Shown here: piece after piece, positions 7,679 through 17,518 of the stretch
How positions within the stretch are numbered: the first letter of the stretch is position 1
Layout: each line of letters begins with the position of its first letter
Source: Streptomyces sp. LX-29
GTDB taxonomy: Bacteria > Actinomycetota > Actinomycetes > Streptomycetales > Streptomycetaceae
DNA length: 64,000 nt
Direction of reading: 5' to 3'
NCBI RefSeq assembly: GCF_029541745.1
Contig: NZ_CP089746.1
Span: 5,527,559-5,591,558 of the forward strand
Notes under the pieces: model-generated
The model's database searches: none
What the model was told of the DNA's origin: nothing
Seen by the model: the letters and a program-made list of their open reading frames with translations, nothing else
Position numbers and translations under genes: made by a program

Positions 7679-7936
7679 CTAAGACTCCGGACTCTCCAGC
7701 CATCCCTCGTACTCCTCCGCCAGCTCGTGGAGCGCCTCGCCGTGGAGGTTCCCCGCCGTGTCCTCGACCACCACCAGCCACTGGGCGTCCTCGGCGTCGT
7801 CCTCGCCCGCCAACGCGTCCCGGACCAGTTGCGGCTCCTCGGTCAGGCCGAACCGCTCCACCACGGTCTCGGCCACCTCCTCCGCCGCGTCGCGGTCGGG
7901 GAGGACCAGCACATGTCGCACATCGCTCACGGGCAT
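7679..7936 (-). CDS. Small acidic protein of unknown function
   Basis: An 85-residue acidic protein, MPVSDVRHVLVLPDRDAAEE at the start, then AETVVERFGLTEEPQLVRDALAGEDDAEDAQWLVVVED and ALHELAEEYEGWLESPES. The alternating strand and helix pattern suggests a small alpha/beta fold of the kind seen in ribonuclease E inhibitor-like or double-split-barrel proteins, but I do not recognise the family. I chose ATG 7936 because GGAG lies five bases upstream; a GTG four codons earlier would include that site in the coding sequence. Same strand as the STAS gene downstream and divergent from holA. Confidence 0.7.
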   Translation of the reverse strand: MPVSDVRHVLVLPDRDAAEEVAETVVERFGLTEEPQLVRDALAGEDDAEDAQWLVVVEDTAGNLHGEALHELAEEYEGWLESPES

Positions 7937-7988
7937 ATTCTCCGGCACGGATCGAGGGTGTCAGCCCCTCGTGGGATGCTGGTCCGCG

Positions 7989-8981
7989 ATGGCCAGGAAG
8001 AGTACGACCGACGACCTGCTCGCCCCCGTGACGATCGCCGTGGGGCAGGAGGACCTGCTGCTCGACCGCGCGGTGCAGCAGGTCGTGGCGGCCGCGCGCG
8101 CCGCCGACCCGGACACCGATGTGCGCGACCTCATGCCGGACGCGCTGCAGCCCGGCACGCTGGCCGAGCTGACCAGCCCGTCGCTGTTCGCCGAGCGCAA
8201 GGTCGTGGTGGTGCGCAACGCCCAGGACCTCTCCGCCGACACGATCAAGGACGTGAAGGGGTATCTCAACGCCCCGGCCGAGGAGATCACCCTGGTGCTG
8301 CTGCACGCCGGCGGGGCCAAGGGCAAGGGGCTGCTCGACGCCGCGCGCAAGGTCGGCGCCCGCGAGGTGGCCTGCCCCAAGATGACCAAGCCCGCCGACC
8401 GGCTGACGTTCGTGCGGACGGAGTTCCGGGGGACCGGCCGCTCCGCGACCCCCGAGGCATGCCAGGCGCTGGTCGACGCCATCGGCAGCGATCTGCGCGA
8501 GCTGGCCAGCGCCTGCGCGCAGTTGGTGGCCGATGTGGAGGGCGTCATCGACGAGGCCGTCGTCGCCCGCTACTACACGGGGCGGGCCGAGGCGTCGAGC
8601 TTCACCGTCGCCGACCGCGCGGTCGAAGGACGTGCGGCCGAGGCCCTCGAAGCGCTGCGCTGGGCGCTGGCGACCGGCGTCGCCCCCGTCCTGATCACCA
8701 GCGCGCTCGCCCAGGGCGTCCGCTCCATCGGGAAGCTCGCCTCCGCGCCCCGCGGCGCCCGCCCCGCCGATCTCGCGCGCGAGTTGGGCATGCCGCCATG
8801 GAAGATCGACCGCGTGCGGCAGCAGATGCGCGGTTGGTCGGCGGACGGGGTGGCGGTCGCGCTCCGCGCGGTGGCCGAGGCCGACGCGGGCGTCAAGGGC
8901 GGCGGCGACGACCCGGAGTACGCCCTGGAGAAGGCCGTCGTCACCATCGCCCGCGCCGCCCGCTCGAACCGCGGCCGCTGA
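7989..8981 (+). CDS. holA: DNA polymerase III delta subunit
   Basis: A 330-residue protein with the layout of the clamp-loader delta subunit: an N-terminal AAA-like domain starting TIAVGQEDLLLDRAVQQVV, with ELTSPSLFAERKVVVVRNAQDL (the sliding-clamp contact region of the family), then LVLLHAGGAKGKGLLDAARK, and a C-terminal helical collar domain. Delta opens the beta clamp during loading at replication forks and normally lacks a functional P-loop, as here. The ATG at 7989 fits the usual family length; longer frames reach back over the divergent gene. Position between comEC and rpsT/lepA is the normal Streptomyces order. Confidence 0.92.
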   Translation: MARKSTTDDLLAPVTIAVGQEDLLLDRAVQQVVAAARAADPDTDVRDLMPDALQPGTLAELTSPSLFAERKVVVVRNAQDLSADTIKDVKGYLNAPAEEITLVLLHAGGAKGKGLLDAARKVGAREVACPKMTKPADRLTFVRTEFRGTGRSATPEACQALVDAIGSDLRELASACAQLVADVEGVIDEAVVARYYTGRAEASSFTVADRAVEGRAAEALEALRWALATGVAPVLITSALAQGVRSIGKLASAPRGARPADLARELGMPPWKIDRVRQQMRGWSADGVAVALRAVAEADAGVKGGGDDPEYALEKAVVTIARAARSNRGR

Positions 8982-8992
8982 CCCCCGCTCCC

Positions 8993-9022
8993 GGTCCCGG
9001 TCCCGGGATGGGGACCGGGACC
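8993..9022. terminator. Hairpin between convergent holA and the 9094-10002 gene
   Basis: Perfect 12-bp inverted repeat (GGTCCCGGTCCC and its complement) with a six-base loop, twelve bases after the holA stop. Likely a terminator for holA; no T-run follows, as is common in this genus. Confidence 0.7.
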
Positions 9023-9093
9023 GGGATGGGGACCGACGGCGACCGGGACCGACGGCGACGGCGACGGGGACCGACGACCGGGGCCGGGGCCCG

Positions 9094-10002
9094 TTACTTC
9101 TGGAGCTTGGCCAGCGTCGCCTTGGCGCTGGTCTGCAGCAGTTCGCCCGCCTTGTCGGGGGAGACCGCCGTGACGCCGGTGGAGGAGGACGACACGTACT
9201 CGGACCAGGTGATCTGGTAGGTGAACCAGCCGTCGCGGACGCCGAGGATCACATAGGCCCCGTCGTCCTCGCCGTCCTTCTCCTTCACGGTCACCAGGTA
9301 CGCCTCGTCGCCGACGCCGGAGACGTCCTTGACGACGTACTTGTCGCCCCCGGCCTTCCGGGTCTCGAACGCCTTGTACTGGGCCTCGAACTCGGGCGCC
9401 GGGTCCGTCTTCTTGTGCAGGCTGGCGGAGGTGTAGACGCTCGCCGAGGAGTAGTCCTCGCTGGACGCGCCCGTCGGCTTGTACTCGATCTCGCAGGTCA
9501 TCCCGTCGAGGGCGGCGTGCTCGGAGCCCTCGTGCTCCGGGTTCTTCTCGTCCTCGTCCGGGGTGTCCTCCCGGAACCCGGCGCCCTCGAAGGCGGAGAA
9601 GTCGGAGGACGCGCACAGGTCCTCCTGGTAGCGGTAGCCGCCCAGGTCGGCCTTCTCCTCGCCGTCGAAGCCGCCCGTGGCGAAGAGCGTGCCGGCCCAG
9701 ACCGCAGAGGCGAGCACCGCGCCGCCGACGCCCCACAGCCAGCCCTTCCCCTTGCCGCCTCCGCCGCCGCCGGGCGGGGCCGGGAAGCCGGACGGGGGCG
9801 TGACGGCGCCGAAGCCGGCAGGCGGGGGCACCGCTCCCGGCGCCGCTCCGGGCGTCCCGCCGGCCGGGGGCTGCGCGTACGGATTGGGCTGCGGCGGCTG
9901 CGGTGGGACCTGGCCGTACGGGTTCGGCGGCGCGGGCGGCATCCCCGGCTGCTGCGGCGGCTGCTGGTACGGATTGGGCGTCTGGTCCCCCGGTATCGAC
10001 AT
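9094..10002 (-). CDS. Membrane protein with Pro-rich cytoplasmic tail and exported domain
   Basis: A 302-residue protein. Residues 1-90 are rich in Pro, Gln and Gly (NPYQQPPQQPGMPPAPPNPYGQ) and probably cytoplasmic and unstructured. A single transmembrane helix follows a GGGGGGKGKGWLW stretch (about 93-112, VGGAVLASAVWAGTLFATGG). The remainder is an acidic exported domain with two Cys residues (DLCASSD and MTCEIEYKP) that could form a disulfide, and a repeated beta-strand pattern. The architecture is common in Streptomyces envelope proteins of unknown role. The ATG at 10002 was chosen for fit with the Pro-rich family start (MSIPGDQTPNPYQQ); its ribosome-binding site is weak. Confidence 0.75.
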   Translation of the reverse strand: MSIPGDQTPNPYQQPPQQPGMPPAPPNPYGQVPPQPPQPNPYAQPPAGGTPGAAPGAVPPPAGFGAVTPPSGFPAPPGGGGGGKGKGWLWGVGGAVLASAVWAGTLFATGGFDGEEKADLGGYRYQEDLCASSDFSAFEGAGFREDTPDEDEKNPEHEGSEHAALDGMTCEIEYKPTGASSEDYSSASVYTSASLHKKTDPAPEFEAQYKAFETRKAGGDKYVVKDVSGVGDEAYLVTVKEKDGEDDGAYVILGVRDGWFTYQITWSEYVSSSSTGVTAVSPDKAGELLQTSAKATLAKLQK

Positions 10003-10457
10003 GCGCGAAGAGTACCCGAACGGGCACACGGCGAAGGCGCGTCCCCGGTCACGAAACGGCTCACGCCTCCACCGGGTCCCCGGTCAAAGCGGCTCATGCC
10101 TCCCCGCGTCCCCGGCGCCCCGTGGCGCCCGCCCGCACTCGCCGCCGTGCACCCGCGCCCGACCATGCCGAAGGCCCCGTCCGGCCTCCGGGGGAAAGGA
10201 GGCGGACGGGGCCTTCGGTACCAGCTGTGGTGCGCCGCACCCGCGTGGCGAACGCAGGCCGCGTGCGGCGCGATGTCGCTGTGCGAGACAGCGAGGCTTG
10301 CTCTACAGGACTGCTCCTGCGGGCCGCCGGTCGGAGCGGGTGAGAGGGACCGCTGTGCCCGTTCCGGCGGGGGCTTCACGCCCCGGTGGGTTCCGGAAGC
10401 ACCTCGTCAGGACCCGGAGGTCCGAACCCGGCGGCGTCCCGGAAGACGTGCGGAAGG
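10003..10457. other. 455-bp gap with several hairpins downstream of rpsT
   Basis: No gene seen. On the rpsT side there are several inverted repeats: GCGCCGCAC pairs with GTGCGGCGC near 10230-10271, TCGCTGT pairs with ACAGCGA near 10274-10292, and CAGGA pairs with TCCTG near 10307-10320. The series ends, in rpsT direction, in a long terminator hairpin at 10168-10218. No tRNA signature (no GTTCRANNC arm) is present. The stretch could be a structured 3' UTR or a small RNA. Confidence 0.5.
10168..10218 (-). terminator. Strong terminator hairpin downstream of rpsT
   Basis: Inverted repeat CCGAAGGCCCCGTCC pairing with GGACGGGGCCTTCGG, extended by CCTCC/GGAGG with a one-base bulge and a GGGGGAAA loop. 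It is about 240 bases past the rpsT stop and could end that transcript or a separate RNA. Confidence 0.8.
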
Positions 10458-10724
10458 TCAGCCCTTGAGGGTCGCGACCTGCTGCGCCAGCGCCGACTTC
10501 TTGTTGGCGGCGGCGTTCTTGTGGATGACGCCCTTGCTGGCGGCCTTGTCCAGCTTCTTGCTGGCCTCGCGGACGGCGACGGTGGCCTTCTCGAGGTCAC
10601 CGGCGGTCACGGCCTCGCGGGCCTTGCGGATGGCGGTCTTGACCGAAGACTTGATCGACTTGTTGCGAAGCCGCGCCTTCTCGTTGGTCTTGTTCCGCTT
10701 GATCTGGGACTTGATGTTCGCCAC
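10458..10724 (-). CDS. rpsT: 30S ribosomal protein S20
   Basis: An 88-residue basic protein with the full S20 pattern: MANIKSQIKRNKTNEKARLR at the start, then NKSIKSSVKTAIRKAREAV and SKKLDKAASKGVIHKNAAANKKSAL at the end. S20 binds 16S rRNA helices 9 and 44 and is needed for early 30S assembly. The start is GTG with AAGG upstream. It is transcribed away from lepA, the standard actinobacterial arrangement. Confidence 0.98.
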   Translation of the reverse strand: MANIKSQIKRNKTNEKARLRNKSIKSSVKTAIRKAREAVTAGDLEKATVAVREASKKLDKAASKGVIHKNAAANKKSALAQQVATLKG

Positions 10725-10819
10725 GAATGAGCCTTTTCAGGTTCGAATGAATGGTTCGCTTGGATCCCAGGGGATCCGGGGCGCGCCTCGGCGTGAGAGG
10801 GCACGAGGCACAGTGGACC

Positions 10820-10849
10820 AGGCTACCAGCAGGCTCTAACGCGTCCCAA
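10820..10849 (-). promoter_or_regulatory. Candidate vegetative promoter of rpsT
   Basis: On the minus strand, TTGGGA (10849-10844) and TAGCCT (10825-10820) are separated by 18 bases, a fair match to an HrdB-type promoter. It would give a 5' leader of roughly 85-90 bases before rpsT. Confidence 0.5.
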
Positions 10850-10937
10850 ACCGGAGAGCGCCGCTTGGTCATGGGACGATAGGGGGAAACCAACACCTGG
10901 AACCAACACCGCGTCCCGCCTAGACACAGGACCCTGC

Positions 10938-12809
10938 GTGCCCGCGACCCCTACCCACGTGCCGGAGCCGAGCCGTACCGACCCGGCGCTCATCCGCAAC
11001 TTCTGCATCATCGCGCACATCGACCACGGCAAGTCGACGCTGGCCGACCGGATGCTTCAGCTCACCGGAGTGGTCGAGCAGCGGCAGATGCGCGCGCAGT
11101 ACCTCGACCGCATGGACATCGAGCGCGAGCGCGGCATCACCATCAAGTCCCAGGCGGTCCGTCTGCCGTGGGCCCCGACCACGGGGCCCGACCAGGGCCG
11201 TACCCACATCCTCAACATGATCGACACGCCTGGGCACGTCGACTTCACCTATGAGGTCTCCCGGTCGCTGGCGGCCTGTGAGGGCACCATCCTGCTCGTC
11301 GACGCCGCGCAGGGCATCGAGGCGCAGACCCTCGCCAACCTCTACCTGGCGATGGAGAACGACCTCGCCATCGTCCCCGTGCTGAACAAGATCGACCTGC
11401 CGGCCGCGCAGCCCGAGAAGTTCGCCGAGGAGCTCGCGAACCTGGTCGGCTGCGACCCGGACGACGTGCTGCGCGTCTCGGCCAAGACCGGCATGGGCGT
11501 CGAGGCCCTGCTGGACCGCGTGGTGCGGGAGGTCCCGGCTCCGGTGGGCGTCGCCGACGCCCCCGCCCGCGCGATGATCTTCGACTCGGTCTACGACTCC
11601 TACCGCGGCGTCGTGACCTACGTCCGCGTCGTCGACGGCCAGCTCGGCAAGCGCGAGCGCATCCGAATGATGTCGACCGGCGCGACCCACGAGCTGCTGG
11701 AGATCGGCACCAACTCGCCCGAGATGCTGCCGGCCGACGGCCTCGGCGTCGGCGAGGTGGGCTACCTCATCACCGGTGTGAAGGACGTCCGTCAGTCCAA
11801 GGTCGGTGACACGATCACCCAGCAGAGCAAGGGCGCCACGGAGGCGCTCGGCGGCTACAAGGACCCCAAGCCGATGGTGTTCTCCGGCCTCTACCCGCTG
11901 GACGGCTCGGACTACCCGGAGCTGCGTGACGCCCTCGACAAGCTCCAGCTCAACGACGCCGCGCTGGTCTACGAACCGGAGACCTCCGCCGCGCTGGGCT
12001 TCGGCTTCCGCGTCGGCTTCCTCGGCCTGCTCCACCTGGACGTGATCCGCGAGCGCCTGGAGCGCGAGTTCGGGCTCGACCTGATCGCCACCGCCCCCAA
12101 CGTGGTCTACCGCGTGCTCATGGAGGACGGCAGCGAGCACACGGTCACCAACCCGAGCGAGTTCCCCGAGGGCAAGATCTCCGAGGTCTACGAGCCGGTG
12201 GTGCGCGCCACCATCCTCGCGCCCAGTGAGTTCATCGGCTCGATCATGGAGCTCTGCCAGACCCGTCGCGGCACCCTGCTCGGCATGGACTACCTCTCCG
12301 AGGACCGGGTGGAGATCCGCTACACCCTGCCCCTCGCCGAGATCGTCTTCGACTTCTTCGACCAGCTGAAGTCCAAGACCCGCGGCTACGCCTCGCTGGA
12401 CTACGAGCCCACCGGCGAGCAGACCTCCCAGCTGGTGAAGGTCGACATCCTGCTGCACGGCGACAAGGTGGACGCCTTCTCGGCGATCACCCACAAGGAC
12501 GCCGCGTACGCGTACGGCGTGCGGCTCGTCGCCAAGCTGCGCGAGCTCATCCCGCGGCAGGCCTTCGAGGTGCCCATCCAGGCCGCCATCGGCTCCCGCG
12601 TCATCGCCCGCGAGACCATCCGCGCCATCCGCAAGGACGTCCTCGCCAAGTGCTACGGCGGTGACATCTCCCGTAAGCGGAAGCTGCTGGAGAAGCAGAA
12701 GGAAGGCAAGAAGCGGATGAAGATGGTCGGCTCCGTGGAGGTCCCGCAGGAGGCGTTCATCGCGGTGCTCTCCAGCGACGACTCCGCGGGCGGCAAGGGC
12801 AAGAAGTAG
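10938..12809 (+). CDS. lepA: Elongation factor 4 (back-translocating GTPase)
   Basis: A 623-residue translational GTPase, the usual EF4 length. The G domain has AHIDHGKSTLADR (residues 26-38), the switch region RERGITIKSQ, DTPGHVDF and NKIDLP. It has no EF-G domain IV and instead ends in the EF4-specific C-terminal domain (SRKRKLLEKQKEGKKRMK). EF4 binds stalled ribosomes and promotes back-translocation or late subunit assembly. The start is GTG at 10938, 14 residues before the conserved IRNFCIIAHIDHG. It is divergent from rpsT and followed by a clear hairpin at 12817-12850. Confidence 0.98.
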   Translation: MPATPTHVPEPSRTDPALIRNFCIIAHIDHGKSTLADRMLQLTGVVEQRQMRAQYLDRMDIERERGITIKSQAVRLPWAPTTGPDQGRTHILNMIDTPGHVDFTYEVSRSLAACEGTILLVDAAQGIEAQTLANLYLAMENDLAIVPVLNKIDLPAAQPEKFAEELANLVGCDPDDVLRVSAKTGMGVEALLDRVVREVPAPVGVADAPARAMIFDSVYDSYRGVVTYVRVVDGQLGKRERIRMMSTGATHELLEIGTNSPEMLPADGLGVGEVGYLITGVKDVRQSKVGDTITQQSKGATEALGGYKDPKPMVFSGLYPLDGSDYPELRDALDKLQLNDAALVYEPETSAALGFGFRVGFLGLLHLDVIRERLEREFGLDLIATAPNVVYRVLMEDGSEHTVTNPSEFPEGKISEVYEPVVRATILAPSEFIGSIMELCQTRRGTLLGMDYLSEDRVEIRYTLPLAEIVFDFFDQLKSKTRGYASLDYEPTGEQTSQLVKVDILLHGDKVDAFSAITHKDAAYAYGVRLVAKLRELIPRQAFEVPIQAAIGSRVIARETIRAIRKDVLAKCYGGDISRKRKLLEKQKEGKKRMKMVGSVEVPQEAFIAVLSSDDSAGGKGKK

Positions 12810-12816
12810 CCCGTAC

Positions 12817-12850
12817 GCCTCGCGGGCGCCCGGGAGCGCGCCCGCGAGGC
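12817..12850 (+). terminator. Terminator of lepA
   Basis: GCCTCGCGGGCG pairs with CGCCCGCGAGGC around a short GC-rich loop, seven bases after the lepA stop codon. Confidence 0.8.
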
Positions 12851-13026
12851 ACGGCCGTGGAATCCGCGGCCGGGTCGTCACACCGACCCCGACAAGGGTC
12901 CGGCGCACCACGCCGGGCCCTTGATCCGCGTTCTGCGGACAACGTCCCCGCCAGACCCTTACCAACAGCGGATACGGCCTCTACGCTGATCTCCACTCGA
13001 AGGTTACCCACGAGTCAATAAGACGA

Positions 13027-13083
13027 GTCGGCCGACGGAGTCCGACCATCGACGGAAGTCGAGGGTCGACGGCGTCGGTCGAC
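13027..13083 (-). mobile_element. 57-bp inverted-repeat-ended element, copy B
   Basis: Reverse complement of the segment at 6867-6923, with one mismatch in 57 bases. The ends are GTCGGCCGACG and CGTCGGTCGAC. A five-base direct repeat ACGAG is found at 13023-13027 and 13082-13086, overlapping the ends. It lies 29 bases before the acyl-CoA synthetase start, where it may affect transcription or the leader. Confidence 0.6.
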
Positions 13084-13112
13084 GAGCGTTGAGGCGGGCC
13101 CCGGAGGATGCC

Positions 13113-14999
<1,887 letters not shown>

Positions 15000-15026
15000 C
15001 GCCTCGCCGGCGGGGCGAAGCGAGGC

Positions 15027-15054
15027 TGAGGGGCCGGTCGGATCCGGCCCCTCA
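15027..15054 (+). terminator. Terminator of the acyl-CoA synthetase gene
   Basis: TGAGGGGCCGG pairs perfectly with CCGGCCCCTCA around a six-base loop, 27 bases after the stop codon. Confidence 0.85.
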
Positions 15055-15617
15055 CGGCTCCCGCGCCCGGTCGTCCGCGGACCGACCCCTTCCGCGGCGC
15101 GACCGTTCCCGGGCCGTCCCGCGCCCCGACCGTCCCCGGGCCACCCCGCGGCCGGGCCGGCCCCACCACGGGCGGGGCGGTGACGGCCGGTCCGACCGGC
15201 TCCCCGCGGGTCGATCCGACCGGCTCCCGGGGCCGGTGCGCGCGCCGCGACGGTTCCGAGCCTCCGCCCCGCGCGGCGTCCGGCCGTCTGGTCCCCGCGT
15301 TCGTGCCCGGGCCGGCGCCGTGGGCCCCGGCAGTCGTCTCGGCCGGCTGGTGTCCGGCGGCCGCCCGGACTCCGGTGTCCGTCCCCGGTGCCCGGCCGCC
15401 GTCCCGATCCCCGGGCTGCCGGCCCGTCTTCCCGGCCGCCGGCCTGTCCTCCGGCTGCCGGCCTGTCTTCGGCTGCCGTCCCCGTCCCGCCAGCCACCCC
15501 CGCACGCCCCCCGCCCACCACTCCCGCTCGCCGTTTCCGGCCTCGCCCGCCGTCCACCGGGCCCTGCCCGGGGCCGCGCGGCCCGGGTCGCTCCGGCGAT
15601 GCCGGACAATGGGTTGC
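15055..15617. other. 563-bp GC-rich gap before hemW
   Basis: No supportable gene. The stretch is composed largely of short GC-rich repeats with CCGGCCG and CTGCCGGCC variants (densest near 15400-15480). No clear promoter or binding site for hemW could be picked out. Confidence 0.6.
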
Positions 15618-16850
15618 ATGCCTTCCGTACTGCCCGATGGTGAGCCCGTGCCCGACGACGGGGCGCTGCCCCGCGACGCGCTGGCGGGTGCGGCCGGGCG
15701 GCCGCTGGGCTTCTACCTGCATGTGCCGTACTGCGCCACCCGCTGCGGCTACTGCGACTTCAACACGTACACCGCCAGCGAGCTGCGCGGCTCCGGCGGC
15801 GCGCTCGCCTCGCGCGAGACCTACGCCGACACGCTGATCGAGGAGATCCGGCTGGCGCGCAAGGTGCTGGGTGACGACCCGCGCCCGGTCCAGACGGTCT
15901 TCGTCGGCGGCGGCACCCCGACCCTGCTGCCCGCGGCCGACCTGGGGCGGATGCTCGCCGCCGTCCGGGAGGAGTTCGGGCTGGCGCCGGACGCCGAGAT
16001 CACCACCGAGGCCAACCCGGAGTCCGTCGACCCGCGCTACCTCGCCGAGCTGCGCGAGGGCGGATACAACCGGGTCTCCTTCGGCATGCAGAGCGCCCGC
16101 CGGCATGTGCTGAAGATCCTCGACCGCACCCACACCCCGGGCCGCCCCGAGGCCTGCGTCGCCGAGGCCCGCGCGGCCGGCTTCGAGCACGTCAACCTGG
16201 ACCTGATCTACGGCACGCCGGGTGAGAGCGACGACGACTGGCGCGCCTCCCTGGACGCGGCGCTGGGCGCGGAGCCCGATCACGTCTCCGCGTACGCGCT
16301 GATCGTCGAGGAGGGCACCCAGCTCGCCCGGCGCATCCGACGCGGCGAGGTCCCGATGACCGACGACGACGTGCACGCCGACCGCTATCTGATCGCCGAG
16401 GACCGGCTGTCGGCCGCCGGCTTCGAGTGGTACGAGGTCTCCAACTGGGCCACCACCCCCGAGGGCCGCTGCCGCCACAACGAGCTGTACTGGCGCGGCG
16501 CCGACTGGTGGGGCGCGGGCCCCGGCGCCCACAGCCACGTCGGCGGCGTGCGGTGGTGGAACGTCAAGCACCCGGGCGCCTACGCCCAGGCCCTCAGCGA
16601 GGGCCGGTCGCCCGGCGCGGGCCGCGAGGTCCTCGCCGAGGAGGACCGCCGGGTCGAGCGGATCCTGCTGGAGCTGCGGCTGTCCGAGGGCTGCCCCCTG
16701 GACCTGCTGAAGCCGGCCGGCCGCGCGGCGGCCGAGCGCGCCCTGGCGGACGGGCTGCTGGAGCGGGGCCCGTTCGACGCCGGCCGTGCGGTGCTGACGC
16801 TGCGCGGGCGGCTGCTGGCCGACGCGGTGGTGCGCGATCTGGTGGACTGA
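15618..16850 (+). CDS. hemW: Radical SAM heme chaperone HemW
   Basis: A 410-residue radical SAM protein of the HemW (formerly HemN-like) family. The cluster-binding motif is CATRCGYCDFN, that is CxxxCxxC, in GFYLHVPYCATRCGYC, followed by FVGGGTPTLLP and TTEANPESVDP, both typical of the family. HemW binds heme and hands it to apoproteins; it is not the oxygen-independent coproporphyrinogen oxidase it was once named for, and lacks the extra N-terminal Cys of that enzyme. The ATG at 15618 gives the usual family length. It follows the acyl-CoA synthetase gene and precedes hrcA in the ancestral order, with three genes between. Confidence 0.93.
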   Translation: MPSVLPDGEPVPDDGALPRDALAGAAGRPLGFYLHVPYCATRCGYCDFNTYTASELRGSGGALASRETYADTLIEEIRLARKVLGDDPRPVQTVFVGGGTPTLLPAADLGRMLAAVREEFGLAPDAEITTEANPESVDPRYLAELREGGYNRVSFGMQSARRHVLKILDRTHTPGRPEACVAEARAAGFEHVNLDLIYGTPGESDDDWRASLDAALGAEPDHVSAYALIVEEGTQLARRIRRGEVPMTDDDVHADRYLIAEDRLSAAGFEWYEVSNWATTPEGRCRHNELYWRGADWWGAGPGAHSHVGGVRWWNVKHPGAYAQALSEGRSPGAGREVLAEEDRRVERILLELRLSEGCPLDLLKPAGRAAAERALADGLLERGPFDAGRAVLTLRGRLLADAVVRDLVD

Positions 16851-16951
16851 TTACCTGTTCGGGTGAACTGACGCGCGTGAACCCCATGCCTCCCTAGGGT
16901 CTTCATAGGCTGTGGGTGAATCGCACGCGGCGGATGTGGAGGACCACGGAG

Positions 16952-17518
16952 ATGACCGCTGTGTACGAGCGAATGGTCGACGTATTCGAGAAGTACCCCG
17001 AGATCTTCGGGCACTACAAGATCGAACTGCTGCGGGGGGACATCGTGATGATGGCTGGGCCCGACCGGGTCCACAACATCAATGTGCTGCTCATCGAGAG
17101 GCAGATTCCTCTTGATCGCTGGTACCCACTCCAGACGCAGGACATCGCTCTCCCCGGAGAGGAGAGCGAGCCGCAGCCGGACCTGGTGGTCATCGAACAG
17201 GGCGCCTTCGAGGGCCCGGGGCGACTCGTCGACGGCCCGGCCGCTGCCCTGCTGGTGGAGGTCGTGTCCAAGAACAGCGGCCACTACGACTACGAGATCA
17301 AGCGCCGGATCTATGCAGCCGGACGGGTTCCCGCCTACTTGATCGTCGACCCCTTCGCTGCCCAGTGCGTGCTGCTCACAGAACCCGTCGGAGCCGGAGA
17401 CGAGGCCGACTACTCGGTCCAGCGAACCACCAAGTTCGGTGACCCTGTACCCCTGGACATGCTGGGCGTCACTCTTGACACGTCCGCCTTGCTGACCCTG
17501 CCGGGCAAGCCGCGCTAG
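16952..17518 (+). CDS. Uma2-family (DUF820) PD-(D/E)XK nuclease-like protein
   Basis: A 188-residue protein of the Uma2 family, abundant in Streptomyces and cyanobacteria. The PD-(D/E)XK core is visible: EPQPDLVVIEQG supplies the Asp, ALLVEVVSKNS the Glu with a Ser-Lys, and YDYEIKRRIYAAGRVPAYLIVDP the following helix and strand. Substrates of these predicted nucleases are unknown. I chose ATG 16952 with GGAGG nine bases upstream. The 3' end shares CTAG with the convergent DUF3097 gene, so both use overlapping TAG stops. It is often found scattered in this genus and may be a later insertion. Confidence 0.85.
   Translation: MTAVYERMVDVFEKYPEIFGHYKIELLRGDIVMMAGPDRVHNINVLLIERQIPLDRWYPLQTQDIALPGEESEPQPDLVVIEQGAFEGPGRLVDGPAAALLVEVVSKNSGHYDYEIKRRIYAAGRVPAYLIVDPFAAQCVLLTEPVGAGDEADYSVQRTTKFGDPVPLDMLGVTLDTSALLTLPGKPR

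Noticed and set aside
10228..10345. tRNA gene downstream of rpsT
   Set aside because: The hairpins suggested a cloverleaf, but there is no T-arm GTTC consensus, no acceptor pairing and no anticodon loop; treated as a structured region only.
10861..10883. lepA promoter at the TTGGTC and GATAGG boxes
   Set aside because: The two boxes are only ten bases apart, far too close, and no other pair with normal spacing was found.
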